Positions 25,851 through 34,482 of a stretch of 64,000 nt of DNA are shown in pieces. The position numbers were made by a program, and so were the translations under genes. The notes beneath the pieces were generated by a model. It ran no database searches, was not told the origin of the DNA, and saw only the letters and a program-made list of their open reading frames with translations. The stretch is taken from positions 248,001 to 312,000 of the forward strand of contig DASSSY010000002.1 of NCBI GenBank assembly GCA_035708205.1, in the 5' to 3' direction. How positions within the stretch are numbered: the first letter of the stretch is position 1; each line of letters opens with the position of its first letter. This DNA comes from DASSSY01 sp035708205 (GTDB lineage: Bacteria > Bacteroidota > Bacteroidia > Chitinophagales > Chitinophagaceae).

Positions 25851-26438
25851 ATGAGTGACTTAAGCGAACAATCTATCAGCCAGACTACTGAACAGAGCAA
25901 TACCAAATGGTATGTTTTGCGCGTGGTTAGCGGTAAAGAAAGAAAGATAAAGGAATATTTAGACAAGGAAATTAAGATCAATAATTGGCAGGATGCCATT
26001 ATTCAGGTCCTTTGTCCCTTGGAAAAGGTATTCAAGGTGCAGAACGGTAAAAAAGTGCTTCGCGAAAAAATCCTTTTTCCCGGCTATATCATGCTGGAGG
26101 CATTGGAAGGCCAGCTGAACGACACCATGATCCAGGGCATTCAGAGTGTGACCAATGTGATCCATTTCCTGGGCAAGGAACATCCGATCGCTTTGCGCAA
26201 AAGCGAGGTCAACAAGATGTTCGGTAAGATGGATGAAGTGTCCGACCAGGGTATCGGTATGATGGATCCGTTTATTGTCGGGGAGACCATTAAAATTATC
26301 GACGGGCCTTTCAACGACTTTAACGGGACTATTGAAGAGATTAGCGAAGAGAAGAAAAAGCTGAAGGTTATTGTTAAGATCTTCGGCCGTGATACACCGG
26401 TAGAACTGAGTTTTACACAGGTAGAGAAAGTAATGTAA
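25851..26438 (+). CDS. nusG: Transcription termination/antitermination factor NusG
   Basis: 195 residues. The NGN domain has 'KWYVLRVVSGKERKIKEYLDKEI' and 'ILFPGYIMLE'. The C-terminal KOW domain has 'FIVGETIKIIDGPFNDFNGTIEEISEEKKKLKVIVKIFGRDTPVELSFTQVEKV'. It couples RNA polymerase to Rho or ribosomes. A strong terminator follows directly, and the ribosomal genes rplK-rplA-rplJ-rplL and rpoBC that normally come next are absent. Confidence 0.97.
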   Translation: MSDLSEQSISQTTEQSNTKWYVLRVVSGKERKIKEYLDKEIKINNWQDAIIQVLCPLEKVFKVQNGKKVLREKILFPGYIMLEALEGQLNDTMIQGIQSVTNVIHFLGKEHPIALRKSEVNKMFGKMDEVSDQGIGMMDPFIVGETIKIIDGPFNDFNGTIEEISEEKKKLKVIVKIFGRDTPVELSFTQVEKVM

Positions 26439-26465
26439 TTGTAAATACCCTATTATTTAATTTTG

Positions 26466-26492
26466 AAAAGCCGCTTTTTTAGCGGCTTTTTT
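26466..26492 (+). terminator. Terminator after nusG
   Basis: AAAAGCCGCT (26466-26475) pairs with AGCGGCTTTT (26481-26490) around TTTTT, then a T-tract. The 190 bases after it up to the permease contain nothing I recognise. Confidence 0.85.
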
Positions 26493-26684
26493 ATATTTTT
26501 GATTTTACCAGGCCGATATTCACGGCCATCAACAAAGGAGCAAAGGCTTTATCGCCTTAATCATATCCGGATTCCTCCCGCTATTGTACGTTTTTTCCGG
26601 TTTTTTCATACCCGTTCCCCGCTTCCTGAAAAAGGAACTGTGCAAAATATAAAATAAGCCTCGGGGACGATAAATAAGAACTGC

Positions 26685-28160
26685 ATGCCGCCGCAGGCAC
26701 CTAAATCAGGATTAGTTCGCTCATTTGGCCTTAAAATGGCCATTATTATGGTCATGAGTGCCATTATCGGTTCCGGCGTCTTTAAAAAAGTAGCACCGAT
26801 GGCTGATGAACTGGGGCATGCCGGCTGGGTTATCCTGGCCTGGGTATTGTCAGGTGTCATTGTTCTGTTCGGGGTATTGAGCATTGCAGAGCTGGCCGCC
26901 CTGTTTCCACATGCCGGCGGGCCTTTTTCCTGGTTAGAAAAAATTTACGGCAAACTGATTTCTTTTCTTTACGGCTGGTCCTGCTTTACGGTGGTGCAAA
27001 GCGCGGCCATTGCTTCCGTGGCCTTTGTTTTTGCCGGTGCGCTTAATACATTTATGCCTTTGCCGCACTTATCTTCCGAATGGGAGCGTCTGAGTGTTCT
27101 GGGTATTCATCTTTTCAATAATATGGGGGCGAAAATTGTTTCCTGCCTGTTGATTATCAGCCTGACCGTTGCCAATATCCGTGGTGTGGAAAAAGGCGGT
27201 TGGATCAGTTTGATTTTTACGTTTTCCATCGTGGTTTGTATCGCCTTGATTGTGGCTATGGCCTTTGGTAGCGCTGTGGGCAGCTGGCATACTTTTGCCA
27301 CATCTTCTGCTGAATATGTTGGTAACGGTGTTTCAGCGTTAACCTTTGTGGGCATTATGGTCATTGCTATGCGCCATGCCTTCTGGGGCTATGAAGGCTG
27401 GATTGCGCTTGGCTTTATCGGCGAAGAAATTAAAAATCCGGAAAGGAATATGCCCCGGGCAATGGCCTACGGCATTATCCTCATCCTGTTGTTGTACGCG
27501 CTGATTAATACGGCTTACCTGTATGTCATGCCGATTGATGAAATGAGCCGGGCCATGCAATTAGATGAAAATAATATTGCGGCAGTACTGGTGGTCAATA
27601 AAATCTTTGGCAATGGTGGCGCATTCGTGGTCAGCGCTATGATCCTGATTTCGACATTTGGTTGCACTAATGCTACCATCCTGGTGTCGTCCCGCATTTA
27701 TTATGCCATGGCCAGAGAAGGCTGGTTCTTTAAATCCGTTGCCCGGACACATTCTAAACACCGGACACCCTCACGGGCTTTGGTCTATCAATGCGTGTGG
27801 GCCTGCCTGCTCACCTGTTCGGGCTCTTTTAGCCTGTTGACCGACCTGGTCATCATTGCGGCTTTCATTTTTTATGGCCTGATTGTTTTCGGAGTGGTGG
27901 TGTACAGGAAAAAACAACCGTCTATTTACCGGCCTTACAAAACCTGGGGCTACCCCGTCGTGCCCATCGGGTTTACGTTATTTTGCTTAGTCCTTTTGGC
28001 CATTTCCCTAGTGGAATCTCCCGGCAAATCGTTAGTGGGTTTTGCATTGATAATTTCGGGTCTGCCGTTTTATTTATTCTGGCGACAAAAAAAAAGGACG
28101 GGAACTTTTTTCAGAAAAAAACAGGCCGGTTATCGGAGAAACCCTGACCGGCCTGTTTAA
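26685..28160 (+). CDS. APC family amino acid permease
   Basis: 491 residues with about twelve membrane segments. The first helix has the APC motif 'IIGSGVFKKVAP', followed by 'GWVILAWVLSGVIVLFGVLSIAELAALFPHAGGPFSWLEKIYG'. 'WGYEGWIALGFIGEEIKNPERNMPRA' marks helix 6 and the following loop. It imports an amino acid or exchanges amines across the inner membrane; specificity cannot be read. Its last codons form one arm of a hairpin that ends the convergent oxyR transcript. Confidence 0.9.
   Translation: MPPQAPKSGLVRSFGLKMAIIMVMSAIIGSGVFKKVAPMADELGHAGWVILAWVLSGVIVLFGVLSIAELAALFPHAGGPFSWLEKIYGKLISFLYGWSCFTVVQSAAIASVAFVFAGALNTFMPLPHLSSEWERLSVLGIHLFNNMGAKIVSCLLIISLTVANIRGVEKGGWISLIFTFSIVVCIALIVAMAFGSAVGSWHTFATSSAEYVGNGVSALTFVGIMVIAMRHAFWGYEGWIALGFIGEEIKNPERNMPRAMAYGIILILLLYALINTAYLYVMPIDEMSRAMQLDENNIAAVLVVNKIFGNGGAFVVSAMILISTFGCTNATILVSSRIYYAMAREGWFFKSVARTHSKHRTPSRALVYQCVWACLLTCSGSFSLLTDLVIIAAFIFYGLIVFGVVVYRKKQPSIYRPYKTWGYPVVPIGFTLFCLVLLAISLVESPGKSLVGFALIISGLPFYLFWRQKKRTGTFFRKKQAGYRRNPDRPV
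28119..28158 (-). terminator. oxyR terminator overlapping the 3' end of the permease gene
   Basis: AAACAGGCCGGT (28119-28130) pairs with ACCGGCCTGTTT (28147-28158). On the minus strand the stem runs into seven T's, so it serves oxyR; on the plus strand only TTT follows. The hairpin lies inside the last 14 codons of the permease. Confidence 0.75.
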
Positions 28161-28184
28161 AAAGTCATTTCTTTATTGCTTGCC

Positions 28185-29144
28185 CTATAGCTTAGCTGTT
28201 TGAATACGTAAAAGCTTGCGGTTTTTCTTTTGTACCCGCATGCTTTCGGGAACGATCTTTAAAATTTCTTCCGTAAGGCTGTCTAAAACGGAAAGGCGCA
28301 CAAAATGATCGTTGGTCACTAAAGAAATTTCCCGTACCGGTTGCTCACCTTCGAAATAGCGGACATTTTCCATCTGGTCTTCGCCGAATTCAAAAGTGGC
28401 CAATTCAGGGATAATGGTCAGGCCGCCGTTCCTGTCCACCATTTTTCTCAGCGTTTCCACATTGCCCGATTCATAACGATAAGGTCGTCCGGCTTGTATT
28501 TTTTCGATATGGTCGCTGCATAAATTAATGACCTGGTTGCGCAGGCAATTGCCTTCGTTGAGCATCCAGATGTGGTTAAGATCAATGTCCTCAGGAGTGA
28601 TCATCCGTTTGGCCAGGGCCGCTTTTTCATCTTTGCCAAAATAGGCAACAAGCGGTTCATAAAACAAAGGGTGTTCTTTGATCCTCTGGTCCTCCAGCGG
28701 CGTGCTCAGCAGAGCGGCATCGATCTCGTCATCTTTTAAGCGCTGGATGATCTCCTGCGTCTGCATTTCGGTAACGACCAACCGCAAATCCGGGTGCTGT
28801 TGGGCGTGATTTTCCAATAGCTGGGGAAGGATATACGGCGATAAAGTAGGGATAATGGCTAAGCGGAAAATACCTGATACGCGACCGAATTTATTTTCAA
28901 CGATCTCCTGTATTTTGCCGGACTCGGATAAGATAACTTTAGCCTGCCGGACAATTTCTTCGCCGATCTCGGTACAGGCAATGGGATGCTTATTGCGGTC
29001 GAAGATGCGCACGCTGAGTTCCTCCTCCAATTTGTGGATCTGCATACTCAGGGTAGGCTGGGTAACAAAGCTTTTCTCGGCGGCGGTAATGAAGCTTTTA
29101 TAAGTGGCTACGGCCACGACATATTCTAATTGCGTTATGGTCAT
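28185..29144 (-). CDS. oxyR: LysR-type regulator OxyR (peroxide sensor)
   Basis: 319 residues. An N-terminal winged helix-turn-helix ('YVVAVATYKSFITAAEKSFVTQPTLSMQIHKLEEEL') and a LysR substrate-binding domain. The OxyR redox pair is present: Cys200 and Cys209 in 'LNEGNCLRNQVINLCSDH', spaced as Cys199/Cys208 in E. coli. Peroxide would oxidise the pair to a disulfide and switch on defence genes. It is divergent from a thioesterase gene with facing promoters in a 69-base gap. No catalase or ahpC is adjacent. Confidence 0.92.
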   Translation of the reverse strand: MTITQLEYVVAVATYKSFITAAEKSFVTQPTLSMQIHKLEEELSVRIFDRNKHPIACTEIGEEIVRQAKVILSESGKIQEIVENKFGRVSGIFRLAIIPTLSPYILPQLLENHAQQHPDLRLVVTEMQTQEIIQRLKDDEIDAALLSTPLEDQRIKEHPLFYEPLVAYFGKDEKAALAKRMITPEDIDLNHIWMLNEGNCLRNQVINLCSDHIEKIQAGRPYRYESGNVETLRKMVDRNGGLTIIPELATFEFGEDQMENVRYFEGEQPVREISLVTNDHFVRLSVLDSLTEEILKIVPESMRVQKKNRKLLRIQTAKL

Positions 29145-29164
29145 TTTGATCAGTTTAAGCTAAA

Positions 29165-29172
29165 CAAAGATA
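29165..29172 (-). promoter_or_regulatory. -7 promoter box TATCTTTG for oxyR
   Basis: Exact match on the minus strand, 20 bases before the oxyR ATG. It lies only 8 bases from the opposing thioesterase box. Confidence 0.55.
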
Positions 29173-29180
29173 ATAGATTG

Positions 29181-29188
29181 TAGCTTTG
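29181..29188 (+). promoter_or_regulatory. -7 promoter box TAGCTTTG for the thioesterase gene
   Basis: Exact TAnnTTTG match 25 bases before ATG 29214, back to back with the oxyR promoter. Confidence 0.55.
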
Positions 29189-29213
29189 CCGCCGAATAAA
29201 ATAAGGATATATT

Positions 29214-29657
29214 ATGATACCCTCGACATTTGACGAGTTGAAAGCACTGGTTGGCAAAGAGTTTTCCGACTCCCGTTCCCCGGCGGGTAACTGGCTGCAC
29301 CCCCGGATCGAAGCTTTTGAAAAAGGGATAGCCATGATCTCCGTAGTTGTCCGCCCGGAAATGTGCAATCCTTTCCGGCATATTCACGGCGGCATGATGT
29401 CTTTGGTGGTGGATGAGGCTATTGGCTGGGCGGTTATGAGCCTGTCGTCAGAAAATCATTACACAACGGTGTCTTTAAACCTGGATTTTTTGTATGCCGC
29501 CGCCGAAGGCGAACGGGTTTTTGCAAAAGCCGTTATTATCCGTCACGGCAAAAAAGTGATTAATGTGGCGGTAGAGGTTTTTAACGGGCAAAAAGATTTG
29601 ATTTGCCGGGCCAACAGTAACCTTGTCGCCACGAATATGAAGATTGCCTTTACCTGA
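29214..29657 (+). CDS. PaaI-like hotdog-fold acyl-CoA thioesterase
   Basis: 147 residues, a single hotdog domain. 'NPFRHIHGGMMSLVVDEAIGWAVM' carries the H-G-G and the acidic residue of the PaaI/YigI group. 'VSLNLDFLYAAAEGERVFAKAVIIRHGKKVINVAVEVFNGQKDLICRANSNLV' gives the strand core. It should hydrolyse small or aromatic acyl-CoA thioesters in the cytosol; substrate unknown. Shares a divergent promoter region with oxyR. Confidence 0.85.
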   Translation: MIPSTFDELKALVGKEFSDSRSPAGNWLHPRIEAFEKGIAMISVVVRPEMCNPFRHIHGGMMSLVVDEAIGWAVMSLSSENHYTTVSLNLDFLYAAAEGERVFAKAVIIRHGKKVINVAVEVFNGQKDLICRANSNLVATNMKIAFT

Positions 29658-29726
29658 TTTTATCATTCTCGATGGCTTAAATTTTTTTGCTTATTTTCGT
29701 CTTTCTTTGAAAGAAACAATACCCTT

Positions 29727-30467
29727 ATGCTTCATGGGAAAAAGATTGTGGTAGTGCTCCCGGCCTATAACGCGGCGCAGACTTTAGAGCGCACCTATCA
29801 GGAAATTCCATTTGATATTGTCGATGAAGTGGTATTAGTTGATGATTCCAGTAAGGATGAAACCATCGCGGTTGGTAAAAAGTTAGGGGTTAAGCATATT
29901 ATCGCTCATGAATGCAATAAGGGCTACGGCGGCAATCAGAAAAGCTGTTACCGTAAGGCCCTGGCTTTAAACGCTGATATTGTGGTCATGCTGCATCCGG
30001 ATTATCAATATACGCCCAAGCTTATACCGGCCATGTGTTCCATCATTGCCCAGGATTTGTTTCCCGTGGTCCTGGCCTCGCGCATACTCGGTAAGGGCGC
30101 TTTATATGGCGGTATGCCGTATTATAAATACCTGTTCAACCGCTGCCTGACCCTGTTTGAAAATATTTTGGTCAACCAAAAGCTCAGCGAGTATCATACC
30201 GGCTACCGGGCTTTTTCTGCGGAGGTGCTGCGCAGTCTTAACCTTGACGCCAATAATGATGATTTCGTGTTTGATAACGAGATGTTGTCCCAGATCATCA
30301 TGAAGGGATATCCCATAGCAGAGGTCACCTGCCCGACCAGGTATTTTGAGGAAGCTTCCAGTATTAATTTCAGGCGTAGCATAACATATGGCTTAGGGGT
30401 ATGCCGGGTATCCGTTCAGCATCGGTTGCATCGTTGGGGTTTGATAAAAAGCAAATTGTACCGATAG
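29727..30467 (+). CDS. Family 2 glycosyltransferase (polyprenyl-phosphate type)
   Basis: 246 residues, no membrane segment. A GT-A fold: 'VVVLPAYNAAQTLERTYQEIP', 'DEVVLVDDSSKDETI', and 'VVMLHPDYQYTP', where the D-x-D-like metal site is expected. It resembles dolichol-phosphate mannosyltransferase-type GT2 enzymes, which transfer a sugar from a nucleotide donor to a lipid carrier. The donor is not evident. It starts 69 bases after the thioesterase on the same strand and may share its transcript. Confidence 0.88.
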   Translation: MLHGKKIVVVLPAYNAAQTLERTYQEIPFDIVDEVVLVDDSSKDETIAVGKKLGVKHIIAHECNKGYGGNQKSCYRKALALNADIVVMLHPDYQYTPKLIPAMCSIIAQDLFPVVLASRILGKGALYGGMPYYKYLFNRCLTLFENILVNQKLSEYHTGYRAFSAEVLRSLNLDANNDDFVFDNEMLSQIIMKGYPIAEVTCPTRYFEEASSINFRRSITYGLGVCRVSVQHRLHRWGLIKSKLYR

Positions 30468-30502
30468 CATGCCACTTTTCAGGTGCATTCTTATAATTTA
30501 CC

Positions 30503-30510
30503 TACTTTTG
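30503..30510 (+). promoter_or_regulatory. -7 promoter box TACTTTTG for panB
   Basis: Exact TAnnTTTG match 20 bases before the panB start; TTTC at 30477-30480 is a possible -33 element. Confidence 0.5.
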
Positions 30511-30530
30511 TAGTACAAAATTAATGCTTT

Positions 30531-31346
30531 ATGTCTATCCACGGTAATGTGAAAAGGGTCACAACGCACACGCTTCAGAAGATGAAAGAGAATGGGGAGA
30601 AGATTTCCATGCTGACTGCCTATGATTATTCTTTCGCACGCATTTTTGACGAGGCGGGCGTTGACGTGCTGCTGATCGGCGATTCCGCAGCCAATGTGGT
30701 TTCCGGCTTTGAAACCACCCTGCCAATGACCCTGAATCAAATGATCATTATGGCAGATAGTGTGGTGCGTGCGGCGAAGCGAAGCTTTGTGATCTGCGAC
30801 CTGCCCTTTGGTAGCTACCAGGGCAACAGTAAGGAGGCGCTGAACTCTTCTATTCGCATTATGAAGGAATCCGGCGTTCATGCCGTAAAGCTTGAGGGCG
30901 GTAAGGAAGTCTGTGAAGCCATAAGCCGGATCGTTTCCGCCGGTATTCCCGTGATGGCGCATCTGGGGTTAACTCCCCAGTCCATCAATAAATTCGGGAC
31001 CTATGCGGTCAGGGCGAAAGAGGAAGCTGAAGCTGAGGAGCTCATCCAGAATGCGGTTGCCGTGCAGGAAGCAGGAGCCTTCGCGTTGGTGCTGGAAAAA
31101 ATTCCGGCGGCACTTGGGGAAAAAGTGGCCAAAACCTTATCTATTCCAGTTATCGGTATTGGTGCAGGGGGCGGTGTCGATGGCCAGGTGTTGGTGATGC
31201 ATGATATGCTGGGTATTACAAAAGATTTTTCGCCGCGTTTTTTAAGGCGTTACCTGGATTTATACGAAGAAATTAAAAACGCTACCGGGCAGTATATTTC
31301 CGATGTACGCAGAGGTGATTTTCCAAATGAGCAGGAACAATATTGA
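30531..31346 (+). CDS. panB: 3-methyl-2-oxobutanoate hydroxymethyltransferase
   Basis: 271 residues, full length. Active-site motifs are intact: 'MLTAYDYSFARIFDEAGVDVLLIGDSAANV', 'CDLPFGSYQ', 'VKLEGG', 'AHLGLTPQSINKFGTYAVRAK', 'LEKIPA', 'GIGAGGGVDGQVLVMHDMLGI'. It adds a hydroxymethyl group from methylene-tetrahydrofolate to make ketopantoate for CoA synthesis. Monocistronic with its own -7 box and terminator. Confidence 0.96.
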   Translation: MSIHGNVKRVTTHTLQKMKENGEKISMLTAYDYSFARIFDEAGVDVLLIGDSAANVVSGFETTLPMTLNQMIIMADSVVRAAKRSFVICDLPFGSYQGNSKEALNSSIRIMKESGVHAVKLEGGKEVCEAISRIVSAGIPVMAHLGLTPQSINKFGTYAVRAKEEAEAEELIQNAVAVQEAGAFALVLEKIPAALGEKVAKTLSIPVIGIGAGGGVDGQVLVMHDMLGITKDFSPRFLRRYLDLYEEIKNATGQYISDVRRGDFPNEQEQY

Positions 31347-31361
31347 ACGATATCTTTTCAC

Positions 31362-31856
31362 TTATTGATTATGGTTTCCCATCGGTTTTCGTGTGGGAAA
31401 CCATTTTTCTTGCCAAATGTTTTTCTTAAAAAAGAGTTTGGCTCGTCGGCTGGCATCCCATTCTGTCCAGGTGTTGTGATGAGGATAGGCGTTGAATGAG
31501 ATTCGTGGATTTATTTTCTCAAAGAGACGTGCGGACATTTCTGTGGTGATACTCCAAAAGGCGCTCCCAAGGCTTATAGGCGCAATGACGCCATAATAAA
31601 AGAATAGTCCCTTGTCTTGGGCTTGCAAAATATGTCCATACTCATGCATGATCAAATGGTTAAGATAAGCCGCGGATAAGTTTAGGCTGGCACGGCGGAT
31701 ATCTTTACCTACAAAGATCCCGATGCCCGGTAAGGTAAAAGCCGCACCACTGCCTATCCACCGGACAAAATAAATGCGGCAGCGTTCAATCCTGTAAACC
31801 GGCTTTTTGTGCCGCCGGCCCCTTCCCGAGCTTGTTATGGTGATGCCTGGGCGCAT
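31362..31856 (-). CDS. Predicted zinc metallopeptidase-like protein (HEYGH motif)
   Basis: 164 residues. 'LNHLIMHEYGHILQAQ' carries an H-E-x-x-H zinc motif at 71-75, followed by hydrophobic 'FFYYGVIAPISLGSAFW' and the conserved-looking 'HHNTWTEWDASRRAKLFF', whose acidic residue could be the third zinc ligand. The N-terminal 30 residues are basic and low-complexity with no signal peptide, so the true start may be later, near 31760. No named peptidase family recognised. Its 3' end is shared with the panB terminator. Confidence 0.55.
   Translation of the reverse strand: MRPGITITSSGRGRRHKKPVYRIERCRIYFVRWIGSGAAFTLPGIGIFVGKDIRRASLNLSAAYLNHLIMHEYGHILQAQDKGLFFYYGVIAPISLGSAFWSITTEMSARLFEKINPRISFNAYPHHNTWTEWDASRRAKLFFKKNIWQEKWFPTRKPMGNHNQ
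31371..31408 (+). terminator. panB terminator overlapping the 3' end of the next gene
   Basis: An 11-bp perfect stem ATGGTTTCCCA / TGGGAAACCAT (31371-31381 with 31394-31404) followed by TTTT. It lies inside the last codons of the convergent HEYGH gene. Confidence 0.75.
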
Positions 31857-31977
31857 TGTTTTATGGCTGAAAATAAGCCGTTATGTTTTTTATCGGTAAC
31901 CCTTACCCCCCTTTCATTCCCAATTGTACCGTTTAGCTTTTATTTTTTGTATTTTTATCTTTTCAAAGATAGAGATT

Positions 31978-34356
31978 ATGAAACGGATGATCAATAAAGT
32001 AGCGGTGCTGGGTTCGGGTGTGATGGGCAGCCAGATTGCCTGTCATTTTGCAAATGCGGGCTTTTCGGTTTTGTTGCTGGATATTGTGCCCAAAGATGCA
32101 CCTGCTAACAGCAGGGTAGCCCGGAATGCTATTGCGGATAATGCTTTGAAAGCTGCGTTAAAGATGAAGCCTTCACCGATTTATCTTCCTGAATTCGCTG
32201 GGCGTATTACCACAGGGAACTTTGACGACAATATGAAAGATATTGCCGGTTGCGACTGGATCATTGAGGCGGTCATTGAAAAATTAGAGATAAAAAAACA
32301 GGTCTTCGCCCAGGTGGAGCAGTTTCGGAAACCCGGTTCGATCGTTACCTCTAACACTTCGGGTATTCCTATTCAGTTAATGGCCGAAGGCCGTTCGGAA
32401 GATTTTAAAAGGCATTTTTGCGGCAGTCATTTCTTTAATCCGCCGCGTTACCTCAGATTGCTGGAAATTATTCCGGCAAAAGAAACACTTTCCGAAGTAA
32501 CCGGGTTCTTATTGACTTTCGGCGATAAATTTTTAGGTAAGACCACCGTGCTGGCAAAGGATACGCCTGCGTTTATCGGTAACAGGATCGGGGTTTTCAG
32601 TATTGCTTCTGTGCTGAATTATGTAGCTCAGACAGGTATGACTATTGAGGAAGTCGACGCGCTGACAGGACCGGTTGCCGGCCGGCCGAAATCTGCCACT
32701 TTCAGAACGGCGGACGTTGTTGGCCTGGATACGCTGGGCCTGGTGGCTAACGGCCTGGCGCAATCCTTACCGCAGGATGAGTGCCGGGAAGAATTTACTC
32801 CTCCGGCATTTCTGCATAAAATGATTGGAAACGGCTGGACGGGTAGTAAAGCCGGGCAGGGATTCTATAAAAAAATTAAGGATGACAACGGAGGGGGGCA
32901 GATATTGGTATTGGACTTGAACACATTGGATTACCGGTCGAGAACAAAAGTGGATTTCCCGGTGCTAGCGCAGGTAAAGGCCATCCCCGATTTGCCCGGA
33001 CGTTTTAAAATATTATTGGCCGATAAAGGTCGTGCCGGCGATTTTTACCGGCAAACATTTTATGCTTTGTTCCGGTATGCCGCGAACAGGATTCCTGAGA
33101 TTGCCGATGACCTGTACCGTATAGACGATGCCATTGAAGCGGGTTTCGGGTGGCAGATGGGGCCGTTCAAAATTTGGGATGCATTGGGTATCGCTCAAAC
33201 GGTAAAATCTATGGAAGCGCTGGACCTTGCGCCTGCCCGATGGGTATATGATATGCAAAAATCCGGCTGTCACACATTTTATAAAGTAGACAAGGGCCAA
33301 AAGTATTATTATGATATCGCTTCGGGCGGCTATAAGGTTGTTCCGGGAATGAAAGACCTGGTTGTCTTAGAAAACCTGAAGACAGGGCATACCGTCTGGC
33401 AGAATAGCGGCGCGTCCGTTATTGATCTGGGTGATGGCATCCTTAACCTGGAATTTCATACCAAAATGAATACGATCGGTGGTGAAGTCCTGGAGGCGGT
33501 TAATAAAGCTATTGACCTGGCTGAAGCGGAACACCGGGGATTGGTGGTGTATAATGACGGCGATAATTTCAGCGCCGGTGCCAATGTAGGGCTCATTTTC
33601 ATGATGGCTGCCGAACAGGATTTTGATGAGTTGGATATGGCCATCCGGCAGTTCCAGGAAACGATGATGCGGGTGCGTTACAGCAATGTTCCCGTTGTGG
33701 CCGCACCCCATAATATGACGCTCGGCGGCGGTTGTGAATTGTGTTTGCACGCCGATGCCGTGGTGGCGCATGCCGAAACCTATATTGGCCTGGTGGAATT
33801 TGGCGTCGGGTTGATTCCCGGTGGTGGTGGCACTAAAGAATTTACCCTGCGGCTTTCCGATTCCCTGGAAGAAGGTGATATCCGGCAGAATAATTTTCGG
33901 CATCGCCTGTTGACCATTGGCCAGGCTAAGGTGTCCACCTCGGCGTATGAAGCCTTTGATTTGGGCTATCTGAGAAAAGGGCAGGACAAGGTAATCATCT
34001 CCCGGAAGCGGCAGCTTACGGAAGCCAAGGCGGAATGCCTGAGGCTGGCGGAATCTGGATATATACGGCCGGTTCCCAGGAAGGATATTAAAGTATTGGG
34101 CAAATCGGCCCTGGGCCTGGCATATCTTGGTGCCGACAGTATGCGGTCCGCCCGTTACATTAGCGCGCATGACCAGAAGATTTCTCAAAAATTGGCTTAC
34201 GTGATGTGCGGCGGAGATCTGTCCGCTGAAAGCTTGGTCAGTGAAAGGTATCTGCTTGATCTCGAGCGTCAGGCTTTTTTAAGCCTTTGTCATGAGCAGA
34301 AAACGCTGGAACGTTTGCAATCAATTGTCAAAGGCGGAAAGGTGTTGAGGAATTAA
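31978..34356 (+). CDS. fadN: Bifunctional 3-hydroxyacyl-CoA dehydrogenase / enoyl-CoA hydratase (FadN-like)
   Basis: 792 residues from ATG 31978 (MKRMINKVAVLGSGVMGSQIA); the upstream extension to 31924 is not conserved. The dehydrogenase comes first: the NAD motif GSGVMG, 'GSHFFNPPRYLRLLEIIP' with the catalytic His, and a C-terminal HAD repeat. The hydratase/isomerase domain follows (about 500-700): 'FSAGANVGL', 'LGGGCELCLHADAV', 'YIGLVEFGVGLIPGGGGT' with its catalytic Glu. This order is that of Bacillus FadN, not E. coli FadB. It carries out the two middle steps of fatty-acid beta-oxidation. The usual neighbouring thiolase and acyl-CoA dehydrogenase genes are absent. Confidence 0.9.
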   Translation: MKRMINKVAVLGSGVMGSQIACHFANAGFSVLLLDIVPKDAPANSRVARNAIADNALKAALKMKPSPIYLPEFAGRITTGNFDDNMKDIAGCDWIIEAVIEKLEIKKQVFAQVEQFRKPGSIVTSNTSGIPIQLMAEGRSEDFKRHFCGSHFFNPPRYLRLLEIIPAKETLSEVTGFLLTFGDKFLGKTTVLAKDTPAFIGNRIGVFSIASVLNYVAQTGMTIEEVDALTGPVAGRPKSATFRTADVVGLDTLGLVANGLAQSLPQDECREEFTPPAFLHKMIGNGWTGSKAGQGFYKKIKDDNGGGQILVLDLNTLDYRSRTKVDFPVLAQVKAIPDLPGRFKILLADKGRAGDFYRQTFYALFRYAANRIPEIADDLYRIDDAIEAGFGWQMGPFKIWDALGIAQTVKSMEALDLAPARWVYDMQKSGCHTFYKVDKGQKYYYDIASGGYKVVPGMKDLVVLENLKTGHTVWQNSGASVIDLGDGILNLEFHTKMNTIGGEVLEAVNKAIDLAEAEHRGLVVYNDGDNFSAGANVGLIFMMAAEQDFDELDMAIRQFQETMMRVRYSNVPVVAAPHNMTLGGGCELCLHADAVVAHAETYIGLVEFGVGLIPGGGGTKEFTLRLSDSLEEGDIRQNNFRHRLLTIGQAKVSTSAYEAFDLGYLRKGQDKVIISRKRQLTEAKAECLRLAESGYIRPVPRKDIKVLGKSALGLAYLGADSMRSARYISAHDQKISQKLAYVMCGGDLSAESLVSERYLLDLERQAFLSLCHEQKTLERLQSIVKGGKVLRN

Positions 34357-34425
34357 TAGGAGGGGTGGCCTGTTATCTGTTTGCTGTTGGCAGGTGTTAA
34401 ATGGCTGGCACAAAGTTGAGTATGG

Positions 34426-34461
34426 AAAAAGCATCCGCGAGGAAACTTGCGGATGCTTTTT
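34426..34461. terminator. Bidirectional terminator between fadN and hsp20
   Basis: A 13-bp perfect stem AAAAAGCATCCGC / GCGGATGCTTTTT (34426-34438 with 34449-34461), A-tract on one side and T-tract on the other, serving both converging genes. Confidence 0.85.
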
Positions 34462-34482
34462 GTTGTTTTTGGAATTTTTGAT

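Noticed and set aside
33367..34188. 273-codon frame antisense to the fadN hydratase domain
   Set aside because: A shadow of the real gene, with no promoter and no recognisable domain.
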